Source: Lentisphaerota bacterium
Lineage (GTDB): Bacteria; Verrucomicrobiota; Lentisphaeria; Victivallales; Victivallaceae
NCBI GenBank assembly: GCA_015061605.1
Contig: SUWH01000022.1
Coordinates: 1-40,589 of the forward strand
Direction: 5' to 3'
Length of the DNA stretch: 40,589 bases
A program made the translations under genes and the position numbers. Below the pieces are notes generated by a model, which worked only from the letters and a program-made list of their open reading frames with translations, made no database searches and was not told the origin of the DNA. This document shows positions 7,840-15,733 of the stretch, piece after piece; the stretch's first letter is position 1, and the number at the start of each line of letters is the position of its first letter.

Positions 7840-9027
7840 TTATGGGGTGTCTGTGATATTTATTGCGGGAAATCCGGCAGCGTTGTGCGTCAGCGGATGC
7901 TGCCTCAAAGTCAGCGGAAAGGCGATTTTTCTGCCCGTCAGATGAGATAAATATATTCCCTGGATCATCTCTTGAGTGAGTATCGCATTGTATGCTGATG
8001 AAACCGGTTCACGATCCTCTTTGATCGCCTGCATCAGATCGTAAATGGCGAAGCGGTTTGACTGCGGGAAATATTTCAATTTCGGACAATCCTTGATCAT
8101 GCAGCGTTCATAATCCAGCGGTTCAGCTCCGGGGATCTCCCGGGATTCATTCGTTGGAACGACTTCAAATTCTGCTCCTGATTCCGGCGGGACGGGGGCG
8201 CGGCAGAGCAGCAATTCCCGTTCATAGCCGTCTTCGAAGCGGACGCTCAAGCTGCCTTTGCTGCCCATGACGGTCAAGCCCATGAAGCTGTTTCCCCCGG
8301 CGCGGGTGTAAAGGTTGGAAGCACTTTCAAAATTTCCGACGATACCGTTGGCAAAACGGAATACCGCATAGATGTGGTCTCCGGCGACGGGATCGACCGC
8401 TTCTTTAGCTTGATGGACCATGCCGTATTCCAGAGGTTTGCCCTCTTTGGTGATATCTGCCATCACCGTTTGCGGTGCGCCGAAAAGCTGGATGAGCCAA
8501 TCGAGGATATGGGTTCCGAGGACGATGAGATCTTCGCCGCCGCCGCGGTGGTCACACTTGCCGCGGGCGGTGAAGCTGATGACTTGACCGATTTCACCGT
8601 TGGCGATCATTCGGGTCATGGTGAGATATGGTTCGGCATAGCGGCAGGGGTGAGCCATGCAGAATTTTATTCCGGAATCTTTTACCAGACGCAGGATCTC
8701 ATCACCCTGTTCCAGATCGGCGACCAGAGGTTTTTCGCAGTAGATGTGGGCATGGTAAGCTGCGCAGAGGCGGATTTGCTCCAAATGGTCGCCCGGGTGG
8801 CGTGAGGTGAGGATCACAATGTCCGGGTGTTCTGATTCAAGCATGGTTTTCAAATCGGTGTAGTGGCGTTTTGCTCCAGTGATTTTCATGCGGTCGGCGA
8901 TGCCGTCAAAGTTGGGATCGACCTGGGCGACAACTTCCGTGTCGGGCAGTCCGAGGGGGGCAGTCTGCAGTCCGTGCAGACCGAACATTTTTTTAGAAGT
9001 ATCTTTGACAATAGCGATTTTCCACAT
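7840..9027 (-). CDS. Gfo/Idh/MocA family oxidoreductase
   Basis: An NAD(P)-dependent sugar or cyclitol dehydrogenase of the Gfo/Idh/MocA superfamily, 395 residues. The N-terminal Rossmann half carries P-D-I-V-I-L-T-S-R-H-P-G-D-H and the signature E98-K99-P100, whose Lys is catalytic in the family. The C-terminal half has the alpha/beta domain with G-G-G-E-D-L-I-V-L-G-T-H-I-L-D. The usual N-terminal G-x-G-x-x-G is replaced by K-D-T-S-K-K-M-F-G-L-H-G, so cofactor binding may differ. It starts 12 bases after a second SDR, and the two are probably co-transcribed from the promoter at 9796-9824 facing lacI. Substrate unknown; the setting suggests carbohydrate catabolism. Confidence 0.9.
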   Translation of the reverse strand: MWKIAIVKDTSKKMFGLHGLQTAPLGLPDTEVVAQVDPNFDGIADRMKITGAKRHYTDLKTMLESEHPDIVILTSRHPGDHLEQIRLCAAYHAHIYCEKPLVADLEQGDEILRLVKDSGIKFCMAHPCRYAEPYLTMTRMIANGEIGQVISFTARGKCDHRGGGEDLIVLGTHILDWLIQLFGAPQTVMADITKEGKPLEYGMVHQAKEAVDPVAGDHIYAVFRFANGIVGNFESASNLYTRAGGNSFMGLTVMGSKGSLSVRFEDGYERELLLCRAPVPPESGAEFEVVPTNESREIPGAEPLDYERCMIKDCPKLKYFPQSNRFAIYDLMQAIKEDREPVSSAYNAILTQEMIQGIYLSHLTGRKIAFPLTLRQHPLTHNAAGFPAINITDTP

Positions 9028-9039
9028 TTTATCATCCTT

Positions 9040-9774
9040 TTATCTGCAAGTGAATCCGCCATCAATAAGATGAGTCGAACCGGTGATGAAGGCAGCTTTG
9101 TCCGAAACCAGATAAGCAATAAGATCGAAGACTTCATCAACTTCGGCGGGGCGTCCCAGCGGAGTCTGCATTTTTCTCATCGCTTCGCGGGTCAGCACCG
9201 GGCCGGGGGCAACCGCCACACAACGCACATTGTACGGCGCGCCGCAGAGTGCAATAGATTTGGTAAGCCCGATGATTCCGTGTTTGGCGGCGCTGTAATC
9301 GCAGCCGGATGTGGTGCCGACATAGCCGTTGACTGAAGAAAGATTGACTATCACGCCGCTTTTTTGTTCGATCATGCGGGGCAGCACGGCACGGCAGAAG
9401 AATGTGGGACCTTTGAGATTGACATCCAGTCCCCATTCGATATCTTCGTAAGGGGCTTTGTGCCATTCGCGGCCGTAGCCGCGCACCCGGGAAGAATTGC
9501 CCCCGGCGCAGTTGATCATGATATCGACTTTGCCGAATTTTTCCATGGTCATTTGCACGCAGTTTTCGACCTCCTGATATCGGGCGACATCCACCTTGCA
9601 GGCGACGGCTTCCAAACCTTCCGCGCGCAATGCGGCGGCTTCGGTTTCCGCTTTTTCAATATTGTAGTCAGCGAGGATGACCTGTGCACCTTCAGCGGCG
9701 AAGCGCTGGGCGCAACGCAAAGCGATACCGGAAGCAGCACCGGTCAGAATGATTGATTTACCTTTAACATCCAT
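9040..9774 (-). CDS. SDR family oxidoreductase
   Basis: A classical 244-residue short-chain dehydrogenase. The glycine motif is T-G-A-A-S-G-I-A (11-18), where the last Gly is Ala. N-C-A-G is at 88-91 and the catalytic Ser147, Tyr160 and Lys164 (Y-S-A-A-K) are present. The C-terminus, I-T-G-S-T-H-L-I-D-G-G, is standard for sugar- and steroid-type SDRs. AAGGAG lies 8 bases before ATG, so the start is well supported. It heads the unit with the Gfo/Idh oxidoreductase and diverges from a LacI-family regulator, which is the obvious candidate controller. A role as a polyol or sugar dehydrogenase is inference. Confidence 0.93.
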   Translation of the reverse strand: MDVKGKSIILTGAASGIALRCAQRFAAEGAQVILADYNIEKAETEAAALRAEGLEAVACKVDVARYQEVENCVQMTMEKFGKVDIMINCAGGNSSRVRGYGREWHKAPYEDIEWGLDVNLKGPTFFCRAVLPRMIEQKSGVIVNLSSVNGYVGTTSGCDYSAAKHGIIGLTKSIALCGAPYNVRCVAVAPGPVLTREAMRKMQTPLGRPAEVDEVFDLIAYLVSDKAAFITGSTHLIDGGFTCR

Positions 9775-9795
9775 AGATATAACTCCTTAAATTGT

Positions 9796-9824
9796 AATTT
9801 AGCACTTGCAAAATAAATTTTCAA
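9796..9824 (-). promoter_or_regulatory. Promoter of the SDR-Gfo/Idh unit
   Basis: Minus strand TTGAAA (9819-9824), 17-base spacer, TAAATT (9796-9801), and AAGGAG just downstream. The -35 lies in the left arm of an inverted repeat. Confidence 0.5.
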
Positions 9825-9869
9825 GTCGATTTTTTCAATGCACAGGAAGAATATGAAGCGACTTGAAAA
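9818..9869. promoter_or_regulatory. 11-bp perfect inverted repeat in the lacI/SDR intergenic region
   Basis: Arms 9818-9828 (ttttcaagtcg) and 9859-9869 (cgacttgaaaa), 30 bases apart. The left arm covers the -35 of the SDR promoter. It could be an operator pair for the divergent LacI regulator, or an RNA hairpin. The 307-base gap 9775-10081 otherwise holds only promoter-like sequence. Confidence 0.4.
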
Positions 9870-10001
9870 AATCACCGTGTCTCCGGTAGAAACAGCTATT
9901 CTGCCGCATCGCAAACGCCTGTTTTTATTTCACCGTAAAAGTATACTTCCGGTTTTCCCTGAAAGCAACCTTTTTTGGCTCAAAATTGTGCAAAAATGTG
10001 T

Positions 10002-10038
10002 GCAAATGCTTTGCTTTATCGGCAAAGTAAGTTATATT
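10002..10038 (+). promoter_or_regulatory. lacI-family gene promoter with overlapping palindrome
   Basis: TTGCTT (10011-10016), 16-base spacer, TATATT (10033-10038). A short palindrome GCAAA-TGC-TTTGC (10002-10014) overlaps the -35, and TGTGCAAA-like half-sites sit just upstream. It is a candidate self-regulatory operator. Confidence 0.45.
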
Positions 10039-10081
10039 AGAATCAAGTGAGAAGTGTAATTGAAATCAGGGGATTGCCAGA

Positions 10082-11038
10082 GTGACGATTAAAGATATAG
10101 CCAGAGAGGCCGGGGTTTCGGCATCAACTGTCTCCCGGGTATTCAACAACAATCCGCGCATCAGCAGTGAAGTAAGTTCCAGAGTCCGTGAGATTGCCCG
10201 CAAATACAATTACCATCCGCGTTTGCCGGTCAGACAGCGTAATGTCATCCTGCTTATCCCGCAGGAGTCCGGTTATCCGGCGCATTACTGCGTGGAACGG
10301 CTGGTGATGGCACTTTCCGGAGAGCTTTTCAAGCGCAAGTTCCAGGTTGAAATCGTTCCCTGGAGCAACCGGGATAATTTGAAAAACAAACAGTTTTATG
10401 CCGCTGCGGCAATCGGTATCGACGGTGAAACATTCCGGAACTGGCAGGATGATTTCGTCCAGACCCTTGTTCTGGTAGACCGTTCTCTTGAACCGGCAGA
10501 ACCGGGAGTATATCAGGTTTGTGCCGATGAGTACGGGGCAATGAAACTTGCCGCTGAACACTTCAAAGCCCACGGGATCCACCGGCCGGGAGTTTTGATT
10601 TACGGTTCTCCGGGAAGCGGCAATAGCGATTTGCGTATGAATGGGGCCCGGGCAGCGATGAAAGCGGCAGGATTTCCGGCAGATGCGGAATTGTTTCACT
10701 TTGCTTCACCGGAAAATTTTATGGAAAAATGCCGCATTCTGCTTCAGGAAAAAATTGATGCGATCCTCTGTCCCGGCAGTTCCGGCGGTTCGCTGACCGC
10801 CTACGCACTGCATCAGAACCGGATGCGTATTCCGGATGATATTTCGCTTATTGCTTCGGAAGTGGCATTTTTTTCGCCATTTGCCACTCCGCCGCAAACT
10901 TCAGTTTGTCCCGACTATACGGCGATGGCAGACGCAGTAGTGGATATATTCATCGCGGTTCTGGAAGGCAAAAAAGTTTCTGCCCGGACGGTGCTGCCTT
11001 ATACACTCAAAGTCCGGGAGAGTGTGAAAAAGGTTTGA
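10082..11038 (+). CDS. LacI family transcriptional regulator
   Basis: A 318-residue DNA-binding regulator. The N-terminal helix-turn-helix and hinge (residues 2-47: T-I-K-D-I-A-R-E-A-G-V-S-A-S-T-V-S-R-V-F) are canonical. The rest is a periplasmic-binding-protein-like sensor domain (about 55-315) that should bind a small sugar-type effector. The start is GTG, with GGGG about ten bases upstream. It is transcribed divergently from the SDR-Gfo/Idh unit, and a perfect inverted repeat and a palindrome at its own -35 lie between them, so it probably controls that unit and itself. Its stop is only three bases from the opposing oxidoreductase stop at 11042, leaving no room for a conventional terminator. 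The effector is unknown. Confidence 0.95.
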   Translation: MTIKDIAREAGVSASTVSRVFNNNPRISSEVSSRVREIARKYNYHPRLPVRQRNVILLIPQESGYPAHYCVERLVMALSGELFKRKFQVEIVPWSNRDNLKNKQFYAAAAIGIDGETFRNWQDDFVQTLVLVDRSLEPAEPGVYQVCADEYGAMKLAAEHFKAHGIHRPGVLIYGSPGSGNSDLRMNGARAAMKAAGFPADAELFHFASPENFMEKCRILLQEKIDAILCPGSSGGSLTAYALHQNRMRIPDDISLIASEVAFFSPFATPPQTSVCPDYTAMADAVVDIFIAVLEGKKVSARTVLPYTLKVRESVKKV

Positions 11039-11041
11039 CTG

Positions 11042-12001
11042 TCAATCCAGTGTCAGTACGACTTTGCCGATGTTTTCCGCACGGCGCAGGACAGCCTGTG
11101 CCGCTTCGACTTCAGAAATGGGAAATACGGCGTGGATATGATTGATCAATTTGCCGCTGCTGAAAAATGGTGACAATTCCCGGTGCAATGATTGCATGAC
11201 GGCACTTTTTTCTTCATTGGTTCGGCTGCGCAAAGTACTGCCGATGAGTTTGAGCCGTTTGCGCCAGACTTGTTCCAGATCGATGGAGGTTTGACCTCCG
11301 GCAAGTGAAGCGATCATGATCCAGCGGCCTTTGAATGCCATTTTGGCAAGTTTTTCCCCCATGTTTTTCCCGCCGACGCAATCCAGGGTCACGGTTGGAG
11401 TATTTTCAGAGAGGATGGTGTTTTCATCATCCTGCTTGTAGTTGAATGCGATGTCGGCACCAAGTTTGCGGATGAACTCGACCTTTTCCGGGGTTCCGGC
11501 AGAAGCGATGACTTTCGCCCCTTTCAGCTTGGCATACTGGATCGCTGCCAGACCGATGCCGCTGGCTCCGGCCTGGATGTAAAGCGTGTCATTTGCAGTA
11601 AGTCCGCCTGCTTCGTACTCCATATTGAGGTAGACCGTAGCCCAGACTTCCGGAATGGCGGCAGCTTCGATCATGGAAAGATTTTCCGGAACCGGTATCA
11701 CCATACCGCAGGGGACACTCGTCATTTGGGAATAACCGCCGCCGCCCAGAAGCGCGCAAACTCTGTCGCCGGGTTTGAAATTGGAATCTTCCGGAGCTTC
11801 AATAACTTCGCCTGCCGCTTCCAGACCGCACCACTGCGGCCACTCCGGAGGGGAGGCGTAACATCCGTCTTTCTGCATGATGTCTGCCCGGTTGATGGCG
11901 GCGGCATGGATCTTGATCAAAACTTCACCGGCTTTGCGGATCGGGTCAGCGACCTCCTGCCAGAGGAAATTCAAATTTTTATCTAAAGTCATCGCTTTCA
12001 T
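11042..12001 (-). CDS. Zinc-free MDR family quinone oxidoreductase-like protein (PIG3 / Qor type)
   Basis: A 319-residue NAD(P)H-dependent medium-chain reductase. The start at 12001 gives M-K-A-M-T-L, the usual Qor/PIG3 N-terminus, with AAGGA about nine bases upstream. An upstream in-frame ATG at 12124 would add 41 residues with no family match. The N-terminal GroES-like domain has A-I-N-R-A-D-I-M-Q-K-x-G and G-L-E-A-A-G-E-V. The Rossmann motif is A-G-A-S-G-I-G near residues 147-153. No zinc-binding Cys/His set is seen, which fits the quinone reductase branch. The C-terminus, A-E-N-I-G-K-V-V-L, is typical. It probably reduces quinones or enones. Promoter at 12039-12067. Confidence 0.92.
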   Translation of the reverse strand: MKAMTLDKNLNFLWQEVADPIRKAGEVLIKIHAAAINRADIMQKDGCYASPPEWPQWCGLEAAGEVIEAPEDSNFKPGDRVCALLGGGGYSQMTSVPCGMVIPVPENLSMIEAAAIPEVWATVYLNMEYEAGGLTANDTLYIQAGASGIGLAAIQYAKLKGAKVIASAGTPEKVEFIRKLGADIAFNYKQDDENTILSENTPTVTLDCVGGKNMGEKLAKMAFKGRWIMIASLAGGQTSIDLEQVWRKRLKLIGSTLRSRTNEEKSAVMQSLHRELSPFFSSGKLINHIHAVFPISEVEAAQAVLRRAENIGKVVLTLD

Positions 12002-12038
12002 ATTTGCTATCCTTATTTTGAGATAAATCAGTAATTTT

Positions 12039-12067
12039 AATGTATCATGTTTTACAATTTGATTCAA
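12039..12067 (-). promoter_or_regulatory. Promoter of the quinone oxidoreductase-like gene
   Basis: Minus strand TTGAAT (12062-12067), 17-base spacer, TACATT (12039-12044), 37 bases before the chosen ATG. This also supports the start at 12001 over the longer reading. Confidence 0.5.
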
Positions 12068-12107
12068 ATCCGGAAAGTTACATTTTTGTGAAATATTTTG
12101 TGCAATA

Positions 12108-12435
12108 TCATTTATCCGTATCACCGTTGAATTTTTTCAATGCCCGCAAGGTGTTTTCCACTCCGGGAAAATCCCGGAAAAGCCGGCAGCGTTGGGCGAG
12201 CTGCGGAGAATCAGCGGTCATTCGGGCGAGAGAGCCTTCGTCGGCAAGGGAGCGGTCGATGCCGAGGATGAGCGGGAGATCGGGAAATTTTTTCAAAAGT
12301 TCGAGGCAGGCGTGGCGGTAAACGGCAAGCAGTCCGGAAGCATTTTCCAATGCGGACGAATCGTCAGGGGCAATATAGCATGGTTTCACCCGACCGGAAG
12401 AAATTTTGCAAATAATTATGTTCTTTTTTAAGCAT
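12108..12435 (-). pseudogene. DUF790 / Bax1-like nuclease remnant, frameshifted and truncated
   Basis: Seven bases after the helicase stop, ATG 12435 reads M-L-K-K and then meets a run of six A (complement of T6 at 12424-12429). As written, the frame soon hits a stop. With one A fewer it continues as M-L-K-K-N-I-I-I-C-K-I-S-S-G-R-V-K-P-C-Y-I-A-P-D-D for about 108 residues, matching the usual DUF790/Bax1 N-terminus (M-L-x-x-D-L-L ... G-x-I-x-P-x-Y). Full proteins have over 400 residues and a C-terminal nuclease domain, which is absent. Bax1 is the nuclease partner of XPB-type helicases, and an XPB-like helicase lies directly upstream. It is most simply a decayed partner gene; slippage on the A-run is an alternative. 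Homology is recognised by eye only. Confidence 0.5.
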
Positions 12436-12441
12436 GGCAGA

Positions 12442-13830
12442 CTATCTCCGGCGGTAGGCACGGTGTTCACGGCGGCGGCCGGAGGTGTATTCTTCGGAAG
12501 TTCCGGCACTGACGAGTTCGTAGAGTACCGCCTGGAGTTTGCCGGGGGCGGGGCGGAGGACGCGGCCGAGTCGCTGGACGTGTTCGCGGACACTGCCGGA
12601 ACCGGAAAAGACCACACCTACTGCGGCAGAGGGAACATCGACACCTTCATTGAGGACTTTACTGGTAACGAGAATGGGATATTCGCCGTTGCGGAAGCTG
12701 TCCAGAAATGCTTTGCGTTCAGCGCTTTTGGTGTGGTGGGTTATCACCGGGAGCGTGAAGTGTCTGCCGATGGCGTAGGCGCTGTCGTTGTCGGCGGTGA
12801 AAATCAGAATGCGTTCGCCGGGATGCCGTTGAAAAATAGTGTGTAAAAGTTGTAATTTCGCAGTTCCGGCGCGGGCGATCTTGCGTTGTTCCAGAAAGGC
12901 GGCAAACGCCTCTTTCCCTCCCGGAAAGCGGGCGCATCCGATAAGAAAGTTTCTCCAACCGTCAACTGAAGCCATGGAAATACCGTAACGGCGCAGAAAT
13001 CCGGTGTAAATATTGCGGCATTCGCGGTAGCGGGCGGTTTCGGCGGGGGTGAGTTCGACAAAGAGCCGTTTGACCAGATAAGGGGAGAGGATTTTTCCTT
13101 CGAGTTCATCAATGGCGACTGAAAAGATATTTTCTCCCATGAGATCTTTGAGAGTTGCGGTGCGTTCAGCATCCATTTCCATGGTGGCAGACAACCCCAG
13201 CCGGAAAGGGGCGATCGACATCGCCGCCGCCAATTTATAGCCGGGACCGGGCAGATGGTGGCACTCATCGGCGATGAGCAAAGCGAAACGGTTGCCGATG
13301 AATTCCATTTGCAATACCGCTGAATCATAGGTGCTGACTGTTATGGGCAGAATATTGTGACTTCCGCCGCCCAGCATACCGATGGGCATTTGAAAGAAGC
13401 GTTCAAGTACCGAACACCATTGAGTCAAGAGGTCGATGGTCGGCACAAGAACCAGTGCCGGACGGCGCAACCGGGCGATCGCCATCACTGCAAGGATGGT
13501 TTTCCCCGCGCCGGTCGGAAGTGAAACTGTTCCTCTGAATGCGGCGCGTTCCCATGCTTCAAGGGCGCGCTGCTGGTGCAAATGCGGAGTGAGAGGAGAT
13601 TTTATCGCCAATTCAGGCAATGGAACATAATTCCGCACCTGATCGCAGAAATCAAAGCCGGACTTTTGGAGCGTCCGTACCGTTCTGGCGTAATCGCACG
13701 CCCGGGCGCGGAAATTTCCGGAACGCGGGTCGTGTTTGAATGTGCCGATGAGTTCCAGCGGGAAATCTTCGGCATTTCCCAGATCAAGTACCAGAGTACC
13801 GGCATCAAATCGCAGAAAATTATTTGCCAT
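12442..13830 (-). CDS. XPB-like superfamily 2 DNA helicase (DEAD/DEAH box)
   Basis: A 462-residue SF2 helicase. Walker A is L-P-T-G-A-G-K-T (104-111), the DEAH-type box is D-E-C-H-H (188-192), and motif III S-A-T is at 214-216. Motif VI is Q-R-L-G-R-V-L-R-P near the C-terminus. An N-terminal segment (1-80) precedes the Q-motif-like L-H-Q-Q-R-A-L-E-A-W. Bacterial and archaeal XPB homologues of this size unwind or translocate on DNA in repair, often with the nuclease Bax1. The Bax1-like gene here is a remnant, so the helicase may have lost its partner. It overlaps the preceding small membrane protein gene by 11 bases, which suggests translational coupling. It is part of the rdgB-rluA set. Confidence 0.92.
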   Translation of the reverse strand: MANNFLRFDAGTLVLDLGNAEDFPLELIGTFKHDPRSGNFRARACDYARTVRTLQKSGFDFCDQVRNYVPLPELAIKSPLTPHLHQQRALEAWERAAFRGTVSLPTGAGKTILAVMAIARLRRPALVLVPTIDLLTQWCSVLERFFQMPIGMLGGGSHNILPITVSTYDSAVLQMEFIGNRFALLIADECHHLPGPGYKLAAAMSIAPFRLGLSATMEMDAERTATLKDLMGENIFSVAIDELEGKILSPYLVKRLFVELTPAETARYRECRNIYTGFLRRYGISMASVDGWRNFLIGCARFPGGKEAFAAFLEQRKIARAGTAKLQLLHTIFQRHPGERILIFTADNDSAYAIGRHFTLPVITHHTKSAERKAFLDSFRNGEYPILVTSKVLNEGVDVPSAAVGVVFSGSGSVREHVQRLGRVLRPAPGKLQAVLYELVSAGTSEEYTSGRRREHRAYRRR

Positions 13831-14074
13831 ATTTACCCGGTTTCCGGTAGGCTCCGACCAGAAGGCCGGTCACTGCGCCGACGAGTGCGAAACCGAGCGA
13901 ACTTGCGATCGGCGCGCGGGCGAGCAGTCCGAATGCAAAAAAGGCGACCCCGGCGATGGCTGCGGTGAGAAAACCGCGCTGCCAGTCGGGGATTTTCGGC
14001 ATGGTTTCGCTGATCTCTTTTTCCGCTTTTAAAAGTTCAAGTTTTAATTGTGCGGGAATTTTTTCTTCGTCCAT
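13820..14074 (-). CDS. Small membrane protein of unknown function
   Basis: Eighty-four residues: a charged helical N-terminus (about 1-30), then two hydrophobic segments (about 36-52 and 56-72) separated by a short Arg-containing turn, and a basic tail. This predicts a two-pass inner-membrane protein with both ends in the cytoplasm. AAGGA about eight bases before the ATG supports the start. Its end overlaps the helicase start by 11 bases and it follows the pseudouridine synthase by 11 bases, so it is translated as part of the operon. I do not recognise a named family. Confidence 0.75.
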   Translation of the reverse strand: MDEEKIPAQLKLELLKAEKEISETMPKIPDWQRGFLTAAIAGVAFFAFGLLARAPIASSLGFALVGAVTGLLVGAYRKPGKYGK

Positions 14075-14085
14075 GATGATTTTCC

Positions 14086-15030
14086 TTATATATTTTTATT
14101 GACAAAACTTTGCAATTCTCCCGGGAGCAGCGCAGAAAAGTGCATCTCTTTTCCGTTGTACGGGTGGTGGAATGTGAATGATTCCGCGTGGAGTGCCTGC
14201 CGCTTCAATATGAGCTGATCAAGTTCCTCCGGGGTGAAGTCTTCACTTTTCTGCTTGAGGAAAAAGTTTTCGTCCACGCCGTAAAGTTTGTCTCCGACCA
14301 GCGGAAATCCGAGCGAGTGGAGCGTGGCGCGGATCTGATGGGTGCGTCCGGTGCCGAGAACGGCTCTGACCAGAGAAAAGTTTTCGCCCGATTTTTCAGG
14401 CGAAAGATAAGTGACAGAAGTTTCTCTGGGGAGTCCTTCCGGATTTTCTTTTATAAACTGCCGTTTTTTGCGGATGACGCTGTTGGCACTGACCAGAAAT
14501 CCGGAGGCATCAATTTCACCGGTAAAGTTTCCATGCACTATGGCGAGATAACTTTTGTTGGAAACGGCATCCGTTTCGGCGATTTTCCGCGCCGCTTCCG
14601 GAGATTTAGCCGCTAAAAGCAAACCGCTGGTCTCCCGGTCGAGCCGGTTGACAAAGTGAATGTGCGGATACTTTTGCCGCAGTAAATACCAGAGGGTGTT
14701 CTGATAAAAAGGTCCCGACGGGTGGACGCAGAGATTGCCCGGTTTGTCGATGACCAGAATGCTTTCATCCTCAAAAATGATACGGTAATCTTTCCGTGCC
14801 GGAGGTTCCGGGATGTCCTGCGGATGGTATTCGATACAATCGTGCATCTGCAGGATATATTCCGGAGATACCGGCTTGCCGTTGAGGGTGATTTCGCCTG
14901 AATTTATGCGTTCAAACCACTCTTCAACGGTGCGGTAGGTGAAGCGTCCGGCAAGGAATTGCACTAAAACCATGCCGGTGTTGCTCCAATCGACCGAAGT
15001 GCGGATGATACGCTGTCCGGGTTTTGCCAT
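14086..15030 (-). CDS. RluA family pseudouridine synthase
   Basis: Converts specific uridines of rRNA or tRNA to pseudouridine. The 314-residue protein has an N-terminal S4-like RNA-binding region (about 20-70, with I-N-S-G-E-I-T-L-N-G) and a synthase domain with the catalytic motif R-L-D-R-E-T-S-G (129-136), Asp131 being the nucleophile. Further on, G-R-T-H-Q-I-R and P-L-V-G-D-K-L-Y-G are typical motifs. The target cannot be assigned from sequence. It starts two bases after the rdgB stop, so the two are certainly one transcript. Confidence 0.95.
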   Translation of the reverse strand: MAKPGQRIIRTSVDWSNTGMVLVQFLAGRFTYRTVEEWFERINSGEITLNGKPVSPEYILQMHDCIEYHPQDIPEPPARKDYRIIFEDESILVIDKPGNLCVHPSGPFYQNTLWYLLRQKYPHIHFVNRLDRETSGLLLAAKSPEAARKIAETDAVSNKSYLAIVHGNFTGEIDASGFLVSANSVIRKKRQFIKENPEGLPRETSVTYLSPEKSGENFSLVRAVLGTGRTHQIRATLHSLGFPLVGDKLYGVDENFFLKQKSEDFTPEELDQLILKRQALHAESFTFHHPYNGKEMHFSALLPGELQSFVNKNI

Positions 15031-15032
15031 TT

Positions 15033-15632
15033 TCAGAAAGTGTCGCCCAGCAGTGAAAGTTCATCTTCGACAAACTCCACTGCACTGGCAAAGGCGCGGG
15101 CGCGGTGGCTGATGGAATTTTTGACCTCCGCCGGAAGCTCACCGAAGGTCTGATCATAACCGTCCGGCTGGAAGACCGGATCGTAACCGAATCCGCCATC
15201 TCCGCGCGGGGCGAGGGTGATGGTGCCTTCGACGGTGCCTTCAAAAGTTTCCAATACTTCGCCGTTGAATGCGATCGCTATCGCGCAGACGAAACGGGCG
15301 CGGCGGTTCTCTTTGCCTTCAAGTTCGCTTAAAAGTTTGGCGATGCGTTCGCCGTCAGTGGCGGCGTAGCGGGAGGAATAAATTCCCGGTCTGCCGTCCA
15401 GAGCTTCGACCTCCAGACCGGAATCATCGGCAAAGGCGGGCGCCTGACAGTATTTGCTGGCGGCAACGGCTTTGATGGAGGCATTCTCCTTGAAACTTTT
15501 GCCGTTTTCCTCGACTTCCGGGAAGTTGGGAAAATCGGCGAGCGATTTGAGATCGACTTCGATATCGCCCAGCAGTTTTTTGTATTCATCAACTTTGTGC
15601 TTATTGGCAGTTGCAACGACAATAAATGACAT
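15033..15632 (-). CDS. rdgB: XTP/dITP diphosphatase (RdgB/HAM1)
   Basis: House-cleaning nucleotide pyrophosphatase that hydrolyses dITP, XTP and dXTP to the monophosphate and pyrophosphate, keeping deaminated purines out of DNA and RNA. The 199 residues include T-A-N-K-H-K-V (8-14), F-A-D-D-S-G-L (67-73, with Asp69/Asp70 for metal and catalysis), S-R-Y-A, G-F-G-Y-D-P-V-F and I-S-H-R-A-R-A, the full family set. It is the first gene of a minus-strand operon with an RluA synthase, a membrane protein and a helicase. A promoter overlapping that of tilS lies upstream. Confidence 0.97.
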   Translation of the reverse strand: MSFIVVATANKHKVDEYKKLLGDIEVDLKSLADFPNFPEVEENGKSFKENASIKAVAASKYCQAPAFADDSGLEVEALDGRPGIYSSRYAATDGERIAKLLSELEGKENRRARFVCAIAIAFNGEVLETFEGTVEGTITLAPRGDGGFGYDPVFQPDGYDQTFGELPAEVKNSISHRARAFASAVEFVEDELSLLGDTF

Positions 15633-15679
15633 GATGATATCCTTCCGTAAAAAATTTTCTTATTAATCACCGGAAAATT

Positions 15680-15707
15680 TTGCATATTTTTCCGGCGGGT
15701 ATATATT
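15680..15707 (+). promoter_or_regulatory. tilS promoter
   Basis: TTGCAT (15680-15685), 16-base spacer, TATATT (15702-15707). AAAGG and ATG 15728 follow, so the leader is very short. Its -10 overlaps the -10 of the opposing rdgB promoter. Confidence 0.5.
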
Positions 15708-15733
15708 ATAGAGCATGAAAGGTGAAAATGCAA
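15705..15733 (-). promoter_or_regulatory. rdgB operon promoter
   Basis: Minus strand TTGCAT (15728-15733), 17-base spacer, TATAAT (15705-15710), a perfect -10. The -35 lies within the first codons of tilS. Confidence 0.5.

Noticed and set aside
9838-10050. Open frame of 70 codons in the lacI/SDR intergenic region
   Set aside because: No ribosome site, no recognisable domain, and it overlaps the inverted repeat and the lacI promoter; the sequence looks regulatory.
12002-12124. Longer start for the quinone oxidoreductase-like gene at 12124
   Set aside because: The extra 41 residues match no family N-terminus, cover the promoter, and overlap the end of the upstream remnant; ATG 12001 has a ribosome site.
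12442-12617. Extension of the DUF790-like reading back to 12617 inside the helicase gene
   Set aside because: That part is the helicase C-terminus in another frame and is low in complexity; only the part after the helicase stop resembles DUF790.
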